Assembly (NCBI GenBank): GCA_944472155.2 | Contig: OX235271.1 | Span: 67,934,416 to 67,998,415, forward strand | Reading direction: 5' to 3' | Source of the DNA: Trichobilharzia szidati | Taxonomy: Eukaryota > Platyhelminthes > Trematoda > Strigeidida > Schistosomatidae | Length of the DNA: 64,000 nucleotides | Shown: piece after piece, positions 47,201 through 59,609 of the stretch | Numbering within the stretch: position 1 is the stretch's first letter | How the letters are laid out: every line of letters starts with the position of its first letter | The notes under the pieces: model-generated | Told to the model about the DNA's origin: nothing | What the model saw: only the letters and a program-made list of their open reading frames with translations | The model's database searches: none | Translations under genes and position numbers: made by a program

Positions 47201-48102
47201 GAGCCTGTACCTGCGCTCACTCTTGCGGGTGAACCGCTTGAAGTTGTCGATAAGTTTGTGTACCTAGGTAGTTGTGTGAGTGCTGGCGGAGGGGTGACGG
47301 ATGAGATTTCCAGCCGTATAATGAAGGCTACGGTGGCATACATCAACTTGTGCCACCTCTGGCGCCGTCGCGACGTTAACCTGGCTGTCAAAGGACGGGT
47401 ATACAATGCTTCGGTGCGGGCTGCGCTGCTCTACGCCTGTGAAACCTGGCCTCTCCGAGCTGAGGATGTGCGGCGACTCTGCGTGTTCGATCATCGCTGT
47501 CTCCGCAGGATTGCTTGCGTTCGATGGCATCATCGCGTGAGTAATTCTGAGGTTCGGCGGCGTGTGTTTGAACACAGTGGAGATCACCATTCATTGAGTG
47601 TCGTCATCTGGAAACAGCAGCTCCGGTGGCTTGGACATGTGCTGTGAATGTTATCCCAGAGGCTTCCGTACAGGTCTCTGTTCGCTAGCCCTGGGACGGG
47701 ATAGAAAAGGCGGAGGGGTGGTCAGTCCATGACGTGGCGTCGTGGGATGAAGGATATTTGTGCTAGATTAGCATCGGTTGGTGTGTCACGACTCCCTGGT
47801 TGGGGTCCGCGAGATAGCTCGAATCGATGGCTCGAAACGTTATCGGATATGGCCAAGAATCGTAATCAATGGCGAACGTGTTGCAATTTCCTTCTTTCTT
47901 CTCTTCCTGATGATAGTTAACGAATACTGTTTGAACTTGTTAAACATGACTGTTTTCCTTCCTGATGAAGTTCTTTATCCGTTTTCTACCTATATTTTTA
48001 CTTTTAATCTGTGTTGTTTTATTATTATTGTGTGGCGCATCTTTCTTGGTGCCATATTGTACCAAGTTTTTCTGCGTTTAAATAAATAATACAATCTATT
48101 CC
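44250..48102 (+). mobile_element. full-length RTE (SR2-like) LINE
   Basis: The 13-bp duplication TACAATCTATTCC (44,250-44,262 and 48,090-48,102) flanks a 3.83 kb element. A GC-rich 5' UTR (44,263-44,854) precedes one long frame with endonuclease and RT, then a short 3' UTR ends in an AAATAAATAA tail. Length, single frame, lack of an ORF1 and long target duplication fit the RTE clade, to which schistosome SR2 belongs (established knowledge). The GC content is clearly above that of the flanks. Confidence 0.93.
44855..47920 (+). pseudogene. RTE endonuclease-reverse transcriptase, three stops
   Basis: One frame runs from ATG 44,855 to TAA 47,918-47,920. The apurinic-type endonuclease (about residues 20-290) shows ATYNVRTL, SETRIQ, VSAYAPTD, LAGDLNAQVG, TQIDHIAVS and DSDHALV. 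RT (about residues 500-800): KAPGPDNLPP, FLDIRAAFDSL, GVRQGCPISPFLFNFAID and EYADDIVLL. The C-terminal part has RVYNASVRAALLYACETW and WLGHVL. Three in-frame stops break it: TGA 45,182-45,184 (Trp expected), TGA 47,645-47,647 (Arg expected) and TAG 47,702-47,704 (Trp expected). Each is explained by a single transition. All catalytic residues that I can check are intact. There is no frameshift. Confidence 0.92.
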
Positions 48103-48530
48103 TTTAATTGTGTCAATCAATGTGACATCAATTAAGACTAGAGAAGGAACACCACTGGTTTTAAGGAAATCTCTTTGTGTTCCTTAATGTTATGTACATT
48201 CCGGAATTATAGGCAAACTAGGAAATGCACCAAGTCATTACATATATACGAACAATAATTGAGGGTACAACGGAGGGTGTATTTAAAGCAATGCCTGCCC
48301 GATATGGCCCAGAGTTCACGTGAATTAACACATGCCTACATCTGCAGGTGCGTGTGTAAGGTATCACATTTCACCAGCCTTTCGTCTAAATGACTGAATC
48401 GGACGCTTCCATATTTAACAAATGTTCAGTCCATGAATTCTACTTGTACCTGCAGGAATTTTACAACAAAAGAATACCCTGCTGGGATGTGGTGCCGTGT
48501 TACACCAGAGTCGATTCACCATGAGTCGAA
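48103..48530. other. flank with possible decayed frame
   Basis: On the minus strand the frame of the neighbouring candidate gene can be followed here only through several stops. I do not call it coding. Confidence 0.35.
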
Positions 48531-49518
48531 TCAGTGAACTCTGACGGAAACACATAAGCTGTAGCGTAGCAGAGAGCCGAAATTTCGTTGTAAAGCATTC
48601 AAAAGAGAAAAGATACGCTGTACGAATGTCTGCGGATTATTGAAGCGTATCCCACCATTCCTAGCATAATGGCTGAATACAACTTCGGAGACAGCTCTTT
48701 CCCCTCGTGGATACATAGTTTCCTGTGGTCTCTGTTGTCGGCCTTTAGATAGATCCACATGTTCACCGTAGAGGAGTAGCTCCTTATCCAATACTTCAAA
48801 GAATTCAGATGAGGTTAACCAAACATCATCTTTATTTTTTGGATTGCTTGTCTCATTTCACATGCAGTGGAGATTTTCCATAATTTTCTCTGATAAATTT
48901 CTCCAATTTCTTTGGTGTAAACAAGGCTGGAAGCCATTTTTCCCAAATTCAATAGCATTTAAAAACCTGACACGGGCAGGCTGTTTTAGAGATGTCGTCT
49001 GCTCAGTATGATGGGGAGGACTATGCACTGACGAAGAAGTATCAACTATAATACCAGACTGTTTATCTCCTTCAGAATTGTGTTTCCTTCCCTTTGACGA
49101 ATTTGGACTGCTCGATAGGAAAGCGGGATAAAAATTCGCAATGTCTTTCAACGCACGATTAGGTCGTTTAACACTCTCAGGAAAAGGAGTAGCTATACGT
49201 ATCCTTTTCTGAGATGTATTGCTTTTACCATAATGTGGCGTTGAAGTGTTTTCTTTCATAGGACTTTCAGCTATGGAGCATCCATCATTTGTTTTGTTAG
49301 AAGAATTCAGTGATTTCAATTTTTCAAGTAGTTTAATGCCTGCTTCCGTGGTTCCAACCTTTCCCCGCCTAACCAATGTCTGCAAACGATAGTTACCTCT
49401 GGCAGAAAGCATTGCAACTTGGAACGCACGTACAGAAGCAGAGAAGTATTTAATTGAAGCTCCGAATTGTTCTATCAGTAAATGTCGCTTGATACTGACA
49501 TCTGCGCAATGTGATGTA
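48531..49518 (-). CDS. unknown host protein exon, one internal TGA
   Basis: Read on the minus strand, a splice acceptor (pyrimidine-rich, ending TTTAG) precedes 49,518. From there the frame is open for about 219 codons to TGA 48,858-48,860, then continues in the same frame for 108 codons to TGA 48,531. The first part has a helical start (HLLIEQFGASIKYFSASVRA), a basic segment (LQTLVRRGKVG) and a long Ser/Thr/Pro-rich region. The second part (VWLTSSEFFEVLDKELLLYG, VVFSHYARNGGIRFN) looks folded. No mobile-element motif is present and I do not recognise the family. It may be a terminal exon ending at the first TGA, a gene with a reading or assembly error, or a young retrocopy. The first ATG is at 49,412. 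Confidence 0.45.
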
Positions 49519-49529
49519 CTAAATTAGGT

Positions 49530-50265
49530 AGGAAGTTCAAAATTTAAACGTTTATTTTTGAATTTTCATGGAATCATACTGGTATATTTATCCCATTTAT
49601 TGAGATGCTATTGTCCTAATTAGTTTGGTAGTTGTTGGTATTCATAGCTCAATTTTAGTATTAATTTCAGTTTTCATGTACTCATAACAGTCAGCTTTTC
49701 ATTTTAAGACAAAAGGCATCAGCACTATGGTTACAATATGTAGCATTGTTGTGAACTTGTGTTTTAAGTGGTCTTTATTTTGAAGGAAGATTTAATTGCT
49801 ACAATATTCTGATTTCATGGATGTAACTTAGGCTTATGTGTGAAATAAACTTATTACCTTATTTGTAATAAAGACAAGTCGTTTGGAAGACTTTATTTCT
49901 CAGTTTACTCCTGTAAATAGTATCGCTCATCAAGCTGAATTGCAATTCTACATGAAGCAAGATATTATGAATGCCTTGCCCTCTCTTCTGCATACATAAC
50001 ACTGCAATCACTTCACAAGACTCTCCATATTAAGTTCAGTAAGGACAAATAGAAGTTTTTCCACTTCAATGTTATGAGTTAATTTGTGAACTGTGTAGGC
50101 TATTATAGTACTACATTTTGCAAGGAGACCCCATTTTGAAATCAAAAGTGTATACGTTTTACTAAATCTTATACATTTCCTGTATAAATTTTATGCTCAT
50201 CAAATGGTCATTTAACAATTGCTGGGTGTTGCAATTAAGCTAAAACTATAACTTGTAATTCCGAG
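49530..50265. other. AT-rich DNA, possible intron
   Basis: No motif or repeat is visible. It would be intron if the minus-strand exon to its left is real. Confidence 0.35.
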
Positions 50266-50268
50266 AAT

Positions 50269-50448
50269 TGTTTTTTTTACAACTTGATGCCACACCGTAT
50301 TTTCAGTACAAGTATGGAATTTTCAGCATGGATATCGGTAGCCCAAATTTACAGACCGACCATAGATATCAGGTGTGCGTCGGTAGGGGATTGAACCCCG
50401 GACCATGTGCATGGTCGGCGAGAGTCCTAACCACTGTGCCACCGACGC
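50269..50448 (-). mobile_element. SINE-B, copy 1
   Basis: A tRNA-derived SINE. On the minus strand it starts GCGTCGGTGGCACAGTGG (A box TGGCACAGTGGTTAG), then B box GGTTCAATCCC, then a body with CTACCGATATCCATGCTG and an A-rich end. It has no coding capacity and no hammerhead core. Related copies lie at 59.6, 60.4 and 63.4 kb. Confidence 0.85.
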
Positions 50449-50449
50449 A

Positions 50450-51535
50450 TTGTCATCCTCATTGGCAGCAGTTCACAATCTACTGAGTTTACACAACCAC
50501 AATGCCCATTTCTCATCTTACGGAGGAAACATTAACTGGGTTTTTTGAGAAGGCAGTACGTCATTTTGTGAGTTTCATGAATTCTACAGATTGCATTCTG
50601 TTCACTTAGTACGGAAACTAAACTATGAAGGAACTCAAATTTCCAAGCGGGATGTAATACAAAGCTCATTTCTACAACTGTCGTCCTTATTTCAGTTCAG
50701 TTTCATCATACATGTATTAATAGAATTGTTTGTCATTGACTTTAGGGACTTACCAGGGAACAGTCTCGTCAACTGAGTGTATGGTGATGATATTGTTCAC
50801 CTAAGTCACTTGAGTGACCATTGAATTTGGAAGACGTGAAAATACTACTGGTGTTTGATCGTAGCTGTCTGTGCTGTATCTCCTGTGTCAAGCAGTATAA
50901 TATGGTGAGTAATAATGGAGTTAAACGTATAGTGTTAGGTAGAGATGTGACTCCAAGTCATTGTCAATGACACAGATGCATTCACTTTGTGTGATCCCAC
51001 GTATCTAATCAACCCTGAGTTGAGCCCATTTACTTCAAGAGCTAGGTCAAGGTTACTGTTGTCGATACAAATCCAGGACTGAAATATACATATATATATA
51101 TGAGATTCACTTAGAGATAACCTTTCAACTTACGATAATTCCTGTCCAACCACAGATAGAGTGAAAAGCACATCTACATGATAACTTTGGTTCTCACAGA
51201 CGATTCTGTTAGCATTTACAGGTGATTTCCAAGTACTGATAGAATTCTTTTGTCAAAAAGTACTGTTCTTCACACGAAAATAGGCTGTATTGATATCCTG
51301 AGACGTGAAGTCTTCATTGAATGATACTATGCCGAAAGGTGCAGCTTCTAAATAAAGTAAACTATTTGTGTAGATGACATTACCCTCCAACTATCCTATC
51401 TTCCTCATTATAGCGATATTTTGATACAGTTCGCCTGAAACACTAATCGTTGCAACCAACATGCTATTATAACACACAGACCACAAGCACGACGGACGAT
51501 GGAAGAAGGCAAAGACGGCGAGGAAAATACGTTTA
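50450..51535. other. AT-rich DNA, no gene seen
   Basis: A (TA)n run lies near 51,091-51,104. No supported frame. Confidence 0.4.
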
Positions 51536-51540
51536 TTTCA

Positions 51541-51561
51541 GGCAGCCTGTCGACGGCCGTA
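51541..51561 (+). repeat. R1 terminal motif, isolated
   Basis: GGCAGCCTGTCGACGGCCGT here matches the start of repeat R1 at 42,639 and 53,976 (reverse). The following bases do not match R1, so this may be a different element with the same end or a strongly truncated copy. Confidence 0.45.
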
Positions 51562-51564
51562 ATT

Positions 51565-53750
51565 TTGAGTGCCCGCGAGTGAGATAAACAAGTGATTTGC
51601 TCGCTTGTGATTGGCCAGTTTGTCATTCGACCTGCGGTAATTTCAAACATCGTTTAACTGCTTGGTTAAGTTCGCAATTGCCAGGAGCGTTTTATCAAGT
51701 CGGGTGCATAATTGACAGCACATACTATTACAGCTCATGATAGATTTGATAAACCAGAGGATTTATTTGCTGAATTCAATGAATTCATCCCATATCAAGA
51801 TCAAAACAGTATATGTAGGTAAACCTACATTTACTGTTTTCCTGTCACGAAGATCGGAAAGCAGGTATCAAATGTCTCAGTAAGCAGTGTAATGCATGTA
51901 GGCTACATGTTTTTAGTTGAAATAAACTGGGTGTCCATTCCCTTTCAGGATTAATCTTGAGTTCATTTGGAATAAGCTAGTTGACCACATCAGTATTGCG
52001 AGAATGCAGTGAAAGTAAGTAAACACCTGCTTCATAAGATTAAGTGATACATTTAATTGAAATGATTGTATAATAAGTAGTTGTCTATCTAAGTTAATGA
52101 TGAATTCGTTGCGATAATAATACCTGTTATTGCTTTTATAGTCACTATGAACATGAACGTTATTATTATTAATGCTGTCAGAACTCGTATTATTTGTCAT
52201 AAAGCTGTTGTCACTTTTGTTAAAATCTTTGTTCAAGCTTTGGAAACTATTGCATAACTTGTCGTTAAATAATTTTTCATTTCATGATGCTTCGATGGAC
52301 CTACTAGATATCGACCGACGATAAATTGTGAAGTCCCTTGAGTTTAGTGAAAACTATTTAGCTACTTATATATATTGTTTGTGAAGTGATTACTTGTAAA
52401 TGCTTATGAAGAAACATTTTTTATTCAGATCATACATGTACCACCTAAGTTAATAATGCTTTTCTTAAACCTTTTCAGGCTCATGGAGAAACATATATGT
52501 GCTGGTACGCAGATGAAACCTACTGACAGTGACGGAGGACTACTCATGTGAATTATCTGTACATCTCAAATCTAATTTTTGCTTAATAAACACTTTTTTA
52601 ATGAATCTGTGTTCCTTCTGTTGTAACGCGATTGTGTTCCAGTGACGTTAGTAACACGTGCTAAGTTAGGAATTAAGGGCAAACTTTTAGGAGTAAATGC
52701 GGCGTCTGGGAAACTGTTGTTTACGCGATTACATGAACAGATAGCAACGTACCGTGTTCTGTAGCTGCGAACCGTAGGTATTCTAATGAAGTATAATTGT
52801 ATTTCAATAGTAGGCATTCTGTTTTTAATTATTACGATAACCGTAGTTGCACTGAGTTCTAAATCTAACAGTATAGGTACATTATTCCCATCTTGGTTTA
52901 TCACGATAAGTAGAAATCGCAAACTCACTATCTCAGGTAGATTTACTTTTAACCTTGTTTGACTATGAATCCGAAGTCAATTAATAGGTTCCTACTAAGA
53001 CGATATATAACTAAGCGCTTATAACCTCAATGTTTTCTTTTACAAGTGGACGCAGTAACTTCATTACGGCACGACATAGTCTTCTTATCAATAAGCCTCT
53101 CCAAATATCTAATTTTACCTAGCATTTTTAAGATCACGTCATATACTCCGTACCTCACAAATTACGCAAATGCTAGAAATCAGCTTTATCAACTAGAATA
53201 TACAAACGAATTACGAGGAATACATTTATTAATGAATAAACATGTAATACATAATCAAAAACACGGCAGATATCTTTTTCTTTATCGCCCAAATCCATGA
53301 AATTCCCGAAAGTAGATATTATCTGAAAAAGAACAAAAGAATTCTAAAGATGTAGACATTGTTACCACTGTAAATGCAATAAATAACTACTTAACATGTT
53401 AAATGATGAAATAATCAGTTTAATTGTACACAATTACATCAGTCAATATTTTTCAAGAAGAAAAAATGGATATTGCATCTACCTGTAAACATCAAGTATG
53501 TGCTATAAAATGAGTAAATACTATGCGTATATAATTTCTAAGTATTTCTGTAGATTTACTTTAATGAAATACATGTACAGGAGCTTTGACAGCATTAGCA
53601 AAAGTAAACAACAAAGTAAATCAAATAATCAACAAAACCAACTATCCCACCTCATCATGTCCATGTATAATCCTTTAAACTGCAAAAAAAATTCACTAAA
53701 AGTCGTTATAATATGTCTATTCAAGTAATTCGACATTTTCCGAACGGAAA
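51565..53750. other. AT-rich DNA, no supported gene
   Basis: Two minus-strand frames just over 100 codons (51,913-52,236 and 52,572-52,928) are low in complexity, lack motifs and do not have clear splice sites. I leave them uncalled. Confidence 0.4.
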
Positions 53751-53752
53751 AG

Positions 53753-53976
53753 TACGTAATTCAACAATTTGTAAATTGGCCGTAAATTACGGCCGGATAA
53801 GGACACCATCATTTCCCGTTTATGCTAAAAACGCCTTATTACATCAACTTTTAGCAGCAATATAGGTGTAAAAGTGTGTAAAACAACGAAAAATCACCTA
53901 TTTTCGAAGTTTTTTCATTAAATAAAGCCGCTAGACATCAGCTGATCAAATGACCTACGGCCGTCTACAGGCTGCC
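53753..53976 (-). repeat. interspersed repeat R1, copy 2
   Basis: Reverse-oriented partner of 42,639-42,861 with strong identity across about 220 bases. It contains a perfect 17-base palindrome, GGCCGTAAATTACGGCC (53,778-53,794), that is decayed in copy 1. A non-autonomous element is likely; the class is unknown. Confidence 0.8.
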
Positions 53977-54234
53977 TTTATTTCAAGCAAAACGAGGCTT
54001 GAATAGCCCGGGGTACAAGTTAGTTATCGTCATTTATAACAAGTTTAGAGAACCGATCTTCCTCTTGCTCTAGTGATGCCGCGTTACGTTTCTTTCTGAA
54101 AAGGAAGAAAAAGAAACTTGTTTAGTGGCATTATATTGGTTTCTATTGCGTTACACTATGAGTGTGTCGCAGTCAGATCACATGACGCGGACACCAACAT
54201 AACTAGCCAGGAAATGAGAATTCCCATCAATCCG

Positions 54235-55235
54235 GATAATATATAACACAATTTTATTAAAACTTATTGACAAAAAAATTTTCAGGCGAAATTTCAACAG
54301 AACGTGATATATAAGTCCAGTCAAATCCAGCAGCATTTGCCAATGTTAAGCTTTGGATGGGATTCAGCACACCATGTTGCGAGACTACTTAGTTGAAGAC
54401 TATTTTACTTGCCATATCATTTAATTCATGACTGTAGCAGGAGTAAACGACTTTGAGGTCGTCAGCATATAGGAATGGTTTACCTGAGGCGAAGCAGTTA
54501 TGAATGCTGTTAATATAGACTGTAAATAAGAGTGGTAATAGGAGACTATCCTGCACAACCTCACTTATGATCTACCTAGGATGAGACAATAAAGATCCAA
54601 TTTTCCTTATTTGTACCCTGTTGCTCAGAAACGACTTTAACCACTTCAGTAATGGATTGCGAATTCCACATGAGTACAGCTTCTTAAAGAGAATACTGTG
54701 TGATACCATGTCAAATGCCCTAGATATATCGAAGTTGAGAACAATGAATAGCTTACGTGCTTTGCGACTGCTAGCGGTGCAGTTGAAAAAGTCTAAGTGA
54801 CAAGTAGCTCGGGACCTATTTTTGAGAAATCCATGTTGAGACCTTGTAACAAAATCTTCCACAAGTAGATAGTCTGACATTAATATTTAACAACTTTCCC
54901 CTGTAATTGCGAACGTTCTCCTTATCACCCTGTTTGTAGTGTGGAATTATAAAGCTAGTTTTTCACTCATTAAGGCAAGTACCAGCGCCCACAGATATTG
55001 ATAAGAATTTAAGGAGTAAGAGTGGAATATCATACCTACTGCTTTTGAAAATTATTGAAGCCAGGCCATCCGGTCCCGTGCTAGTAGAAGGTCTAAGACT
55101 TTCAACTGCTTGTTCTGTCAATTGATTGGTGAACACTATGCTCCTGAAGGAGGAGCTAGTAAGGTGTGCGGCTTCACCAGGGGTGTGCGTTTCTAAATTA
55201 AAGTTCGCAAAACACACGCTGACAAGTTCACAGAT
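54235..55235 (-). pseudogene. CR1/SR1-like LINE RT fragment
   Basis: Read on the minus strand: ICELVSVCFANFNLETHTPG, VESLRPSTSTGPDGLASIIF, then after a break FIIPHYKQGDKENVRNYRG, SQHGFLKNRSRATCHLDFF, FDISRAFDMVSHSILFKKLY, and after stops PFLYADDLKVVYSC. These are the ordered motifs of a non-LTR reverse transcriptase of the CR1/jockey group, including the YADD box. Several stops and shifts break it, and 5' endonuclease and 3' end are missing. The alternative label is another clade of the same group. Confidence 0.8.
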
Positions 55236-55239
55236 TTAT

Positions 55240-57655
55240 TGTTTACTTTTTGTGGGGGCAGTGAAACATTCTTCAGGGTGTGGTGAAACTGCTTACCTCT
55301 TTAACCAGCGTCTTCCTTCCGTCCTTCTGTTGGATTGGTTTCCAGGCGCAGTTGAGCAAATAGTTATGCGCCTGCCACAGCCATGTATAATCTTACCTCA
55401 CTGACGCGGTGTTTGGTAGCCTGCTGGTGACAATTCCCCAAATATTTATCTCCGCATTCATTTCTCGTCTTCATAAGGCAAGGTAGACTTCTAAGCTAGC
55501 GGTGAGCTCGACAGTTAATATTCTAGTTTGAACTACTAATATTCCTAGGTAATATATCTAGTGGTCAACCTTAGGAACAATTATTACTATGGCACCAGCG
55601 TTATCAACAGGAGGTCTATGAAACATAACTTCAAGACACCCATGGTGTGGAACACCAGTTCAGCTGGCTAGAAGCAAGTGTTGCCAAATTCATCACTCCT
55701 ACTGATTTCCTGAGCATATCCGTTCACTTCGCGCATGCATCGTAATCTGCCTAAACCGCAGGACAAATATTCACAAGGAAGCCACAGAATGAGACAGAAT
55801 CGAGAAATCCCTGTTGACTGGTTTTTGATGAACGTAGACTTTACGGAAAAACTAGTGTTGAGATACTGACTATTAGATGGCAGTAGGGGCTGGTCAACCC
55901 ATGAGACAACAGATAACACTCTGGCATTGCAGTTTCAAAAGTGTAAATGTGAGCAGCAAACTAAGATGATGAATGACATTATTACATCTCTTTGTGAAAT
56001 ACTAGATGAACACATTCAATCTGTTCCATGTGGATGCAGTACGTATGTTCGGTATATTTACGTTGGGGAGATTCAAAGTAACTATTCGTCAGCTGACGCC
56101 ATAGCCCCCAAGTGCACTCAATGGAAAACTGTAGGCACAGCTCCGAAAGATAGGCCAATCAAACCGCCATTCTTTGTGAAGTCGTTTCAGGGAAGGCTAA
56201 TGTAGGGCATCCACAACACTGTATTACATGGTTACTCAGACGTTGTTAGTGATTGAGGAACTCAGGAGGATGGAATAAGCGACCAAGTGGGGACTGTATC
56301 TTCTTTATGATTTGCAAGGATTTCTTCCATTGAATGATGAACGCCCATCCGTTTGTTTGACGAAATATACCCACCTCACCTGCCATCTGCTATACTTTCG
56401 GAAATAAAGATTCAAAAACACCATTAGTGTTCTGCCGTATAACGGGTCACCGGTAGGCAATTTGAGTAGTCTTTTTGACAGAAAAGTTGGTTCCTAAAAT
56501 TAAACTTTGTCATTGGTTTTGGTATATATGTCCACTTTGTCTCTCTGGCATATTCTTATGCAATATTTCACTTGTAAACTAGGACAGCACACCACTAAAG
56601 TCAGCCTGCAACGGTAAACATTATACTCCAGTCCACACCACTTGAAGTATAAATCCACATAAAAGAGAGGCCTATCCACTCAGTATTCCACTCGTAAAAG
56701 CTACTCAAACACGGTAGTAAGATCATCGTGGAACCACGACATTGCAAGGACCACCTGCGTCTTGGTTGTGGGGCACGGAATAACAATACCCCAAGACAGG
56801 CGAAAGTCACTGACACCAGAGAGGGAGACAAACAACCAAGGACTATACCCAATTTAACATGTCAGTGAGCAGCAGCAGACTACTTGGACACTGTTTGATC
56901 AGGAACAGCCGTCTAATTTGTGCAGCGAAGTAGAGTTTGACAACCAGCCCGTAAAACTGTGTAGACTGTACAGGGGTGTTCAGGCATCTGAAAGTTAATT
57001 GCCCTTATTTAGAGTACCGTCGAGCTCTGCTGACGATGCCCAGAACGTATTATTGACGTCTGAAGTGCTGACAGTGAAGGGAGAGGCTCTAACATACGAA
57101 TAAAGCCTGATAAGTCATTGGCAGAGTGATAAATGGCTAAGCGTTCATAAAAATTAGGGCCTTCCAACACTCTGTTCACACGTGTTCTGGAGCTGGAGAC
57201 TGACGCTGCTGGCGAGAAACATGCCTGATGTGTAGTAATGCATATGGCTGTCATCTCAGATCTGTTCTAATGCTTCCGTTACAAACTTGGTTTCTAGACT
57301 GCCTCGCCTCACCCACCTCACGAAGGCCCTCCGTATCAACTGGCTACAATGCTCCAACACTGGTATGAAACCAAGGATGTAATTGTTAGATATTTCCGGT
57401 GAAATGAAAACCTACCTTGAACCCTGAGGGGTTACAAACTAAAACCAGAATATGTCGAAATGCCTCATTCATGCTGAAGTAGCGCAGCACTCAGTATGGC
57501 AGTCAGTGTCACTCAAGTGTCCTAAATGAATTTGAGGGAAAAATCAACAATAGGCTGATTCCATAGGGATCAACCAAATAGTCCAACACTGGTTCCTCTA
57601 CCACATAGCGTAAACCACGCCATAACATTTCGAAGTGGTAAGACCTCCTGTCATT
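55240..57655. other. decayed DNA, no supported gene
   Basis: Open frames of 80-95 codons occur (for example 55,927-56,205) without recognisable domains. The stretch is less AT-rich than the left half of the window and may be old LINE sequence. Confidence 0.35.
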
Positions 57656-57659
57656 TGCC

Positions 57660-57975
57660 TATACACCAAAGTCAGAGGGCTGAGAGAAAAAGCATCCTCA
57701 ATCGGAAACCCGCGCACCTGGACTCCGAAGTAATAATCCTGGCAGAAACCCGCTTAGCCCGCACTGTTGTCGACAATGAGGTGGGTATGAGTGATATGGT
57801 TCCCGTCAGGCAATAATGGGGATAAGAACGAGAGATATCTGCAATGTGATTTGCGGGAACTACATATGCGTATGTGCAACGACACACCATTCATTGAGCT
57901 GCCAGAATCTATATGGAGCCAATTTGTGCAGGCAGAAGACGAAGACTTGATAAAAGGATATTTGTTTGCATTTTG
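57660..57975 (+). pseudogene. CR1-like LINE endonuclease fragment
   Basis: In two frames: RGLREKASSIGN, then HLDSEVIILAETRLARTVVD and NEVGMSDMVPV, then PESIWSQFVQAEDEDLIKGY. This follows the start of a CR1-type endonuclease (the A-R-S-L-R start, the catalytic E-T-x-L motif, then E-S-I-W and the strand leading to I-G-C-x-Y-R). Shifts and stops break it. A second fragment of the same kind lies at the right end of the window. Confidence 0.6.
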
Positions 57976-57979
57976 GTGT

Positions 57980-59390
57980 CTCTATTTAGCCAAATTATGT
58001 ATGCCTAGTCTTGAACGCACCATTTACACAGATCTTCCGTGTTGCGCTACTTCTGGTCTTCATATGGTGTTTCTCTGTGTTCCTTTCACGGCACCCACAT
58101 GTCTACGCAATGCTATATCATTTGGTTTCTCTGATACCAAATCCATATCCCTGCCATCTGATGTTTTTATTGCGATGAACATCTTTTTGTATACGACCGA
58201 TAAATCTTATCAGTAGCACACACCACAACTTCATAGTGGACCATGCCAAGCATTTATTGAGTGGCATGTGTCTGTCACCAGATGCTGCTTGGCACTATCA
58301 TGTATATACGGAACCTATTCTATGACTGATTCATCAAAGCCAGAGACTTCAATTCTTCACCCCGTAAACTAGGGTTGGTGTGTGCTCTAGGAGAATTGGG
58401 TGGAATCTGCTACACACCACTAGAAATGCCGGATTGGCTGAGAACTCTTGCAGTGACACTTTGTGGGGCCCCAGTGGGAAGTCATCAAAAGTGGTGACTA
58501 GTTAACAGTGGAAATCATTAAAATCACGATCCCACCAGATGATCATGTGGTCATGGTGTTTTATTCGGTTCTTTGCGGTATTTGCAGTGCGATGCCATAC
58601 TATCTTGCAGACAATTTTTGCAGGAAAACTCTTGGTGAATCTTAAAAGACTATAGCTATTTGTGTCAGAAACAAGAAATTAGTAATCGTGGGAAATACGC
58701 CTTAGGTGGCCCTAGTTGTCATTTTCTCACTAGTTTCTGAGTGGCTGAATCATTCAATTCGGCCAATGACGGACAAATAAATAGCACAGCATGTATAATT
58801 GTTATAAGTTATAGGGATCGCGCTGCTAATTTATCGAGGGTAAACTTCATGGTTGTACTCTAAATCAATCTCGCAGCTAGAACAAACTAAGAAGCTTTCC
58901 TCCGTAGAGTTCGCAGCTTGTGTCGAAACTCTGCCGCCTGTTCTGAAATAGTGCTCAGAAGCTCTTTGTAAACCCTTATGTGACCTGTTCCAACACTCTA
59001 TGGATTCATAAAAACTGCCCAGAGAGTGGGAGGCAGCCGTCCTGACTTTTATCCTTAAGTGTGAAGATCGGTACAACGTAGCGAGATAAGAATAGTATTG
59101 AAAAGTGTGATTAGTAATCATATGTGTCAACAATTCAACAGGAATTACATATTCCGTGAAGCACAATGTGGTTCCAGAAGAGTTCGGTCTTGTGTCGCAT
59201 ATCTATTTTCAGTTTGGAATGACCTGACGTCATGCTGGAGTATGAATGTTACAGTTCATGTGATCTTTCTGATCAAGTTCAGCACGAAATTCACCCTCGG
59301 AAAATAAGTCAGGTGGTACCAGTGGCTCGCTTCTCTCACGGTTGCGAGAATATCTAAAAGGAAGAGAATTCTGTAACAGAGTGAGACTTG
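57980..59390. other. no supported gene
   Basis: The frame that overlaps the endonuclease fragment runs on to 58,216, and a minus-strand frame lies at 58,831-59,166 (111 codons). Neither has motifs I can name. Confidence 0.35.
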
Positions 59391-59399
59391 TGTGAAAGC

Positions 59400-59512
59400 A
59401 ATAATAGTTTATATTTTCTAATAGACGGGGGTTTACAAAAGATGCATACCATTTTTATAGGCACGACCAGTTATGTTATAAATTACAATCGTGAAGTAAT
59501 ACAAATTATTAC
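59400..59512 (-). repeat. repeat R3, copy 1
   Basis: It shares TTTACAAAAGATGCATACCA, TTTTTATAGGCACGACCAGT and ATAAATTACAATCGTGAAGT with the copies at 61.6 and 62.7 kb, allowing for scattered changes. Class unknown. Confidence 0.6.
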
Positions 59513-59609
59513 TTGTTCATCATCCTGGCACCACTGAACATCGTGAGTATCACAGAATTCTCTGCTAGGGCATCTGATGTTTGTGACATTTTATTTTTAT
59601 TTTTTTATT

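Noticed and set aside
48360..48530. Copia-like protease motif (IDSGVTRHH) in the frame after the minus-strand host candidate
   Set aside because: It is flanked by stops and no other copia domain is present, so the match is probably chance.
51913..52928. Two minus-strand frames of just over 100 codons as host exons
   Set aside because: They are low in complexity, have no recognisable domain and I see no good splice acceptor or donor at their edges.
57791..58216. 141-codon plus-strand open frame as a host gene
   Set aside because: Its first third matches the CR1-like endonuclease remnant; the remainder has no motif.
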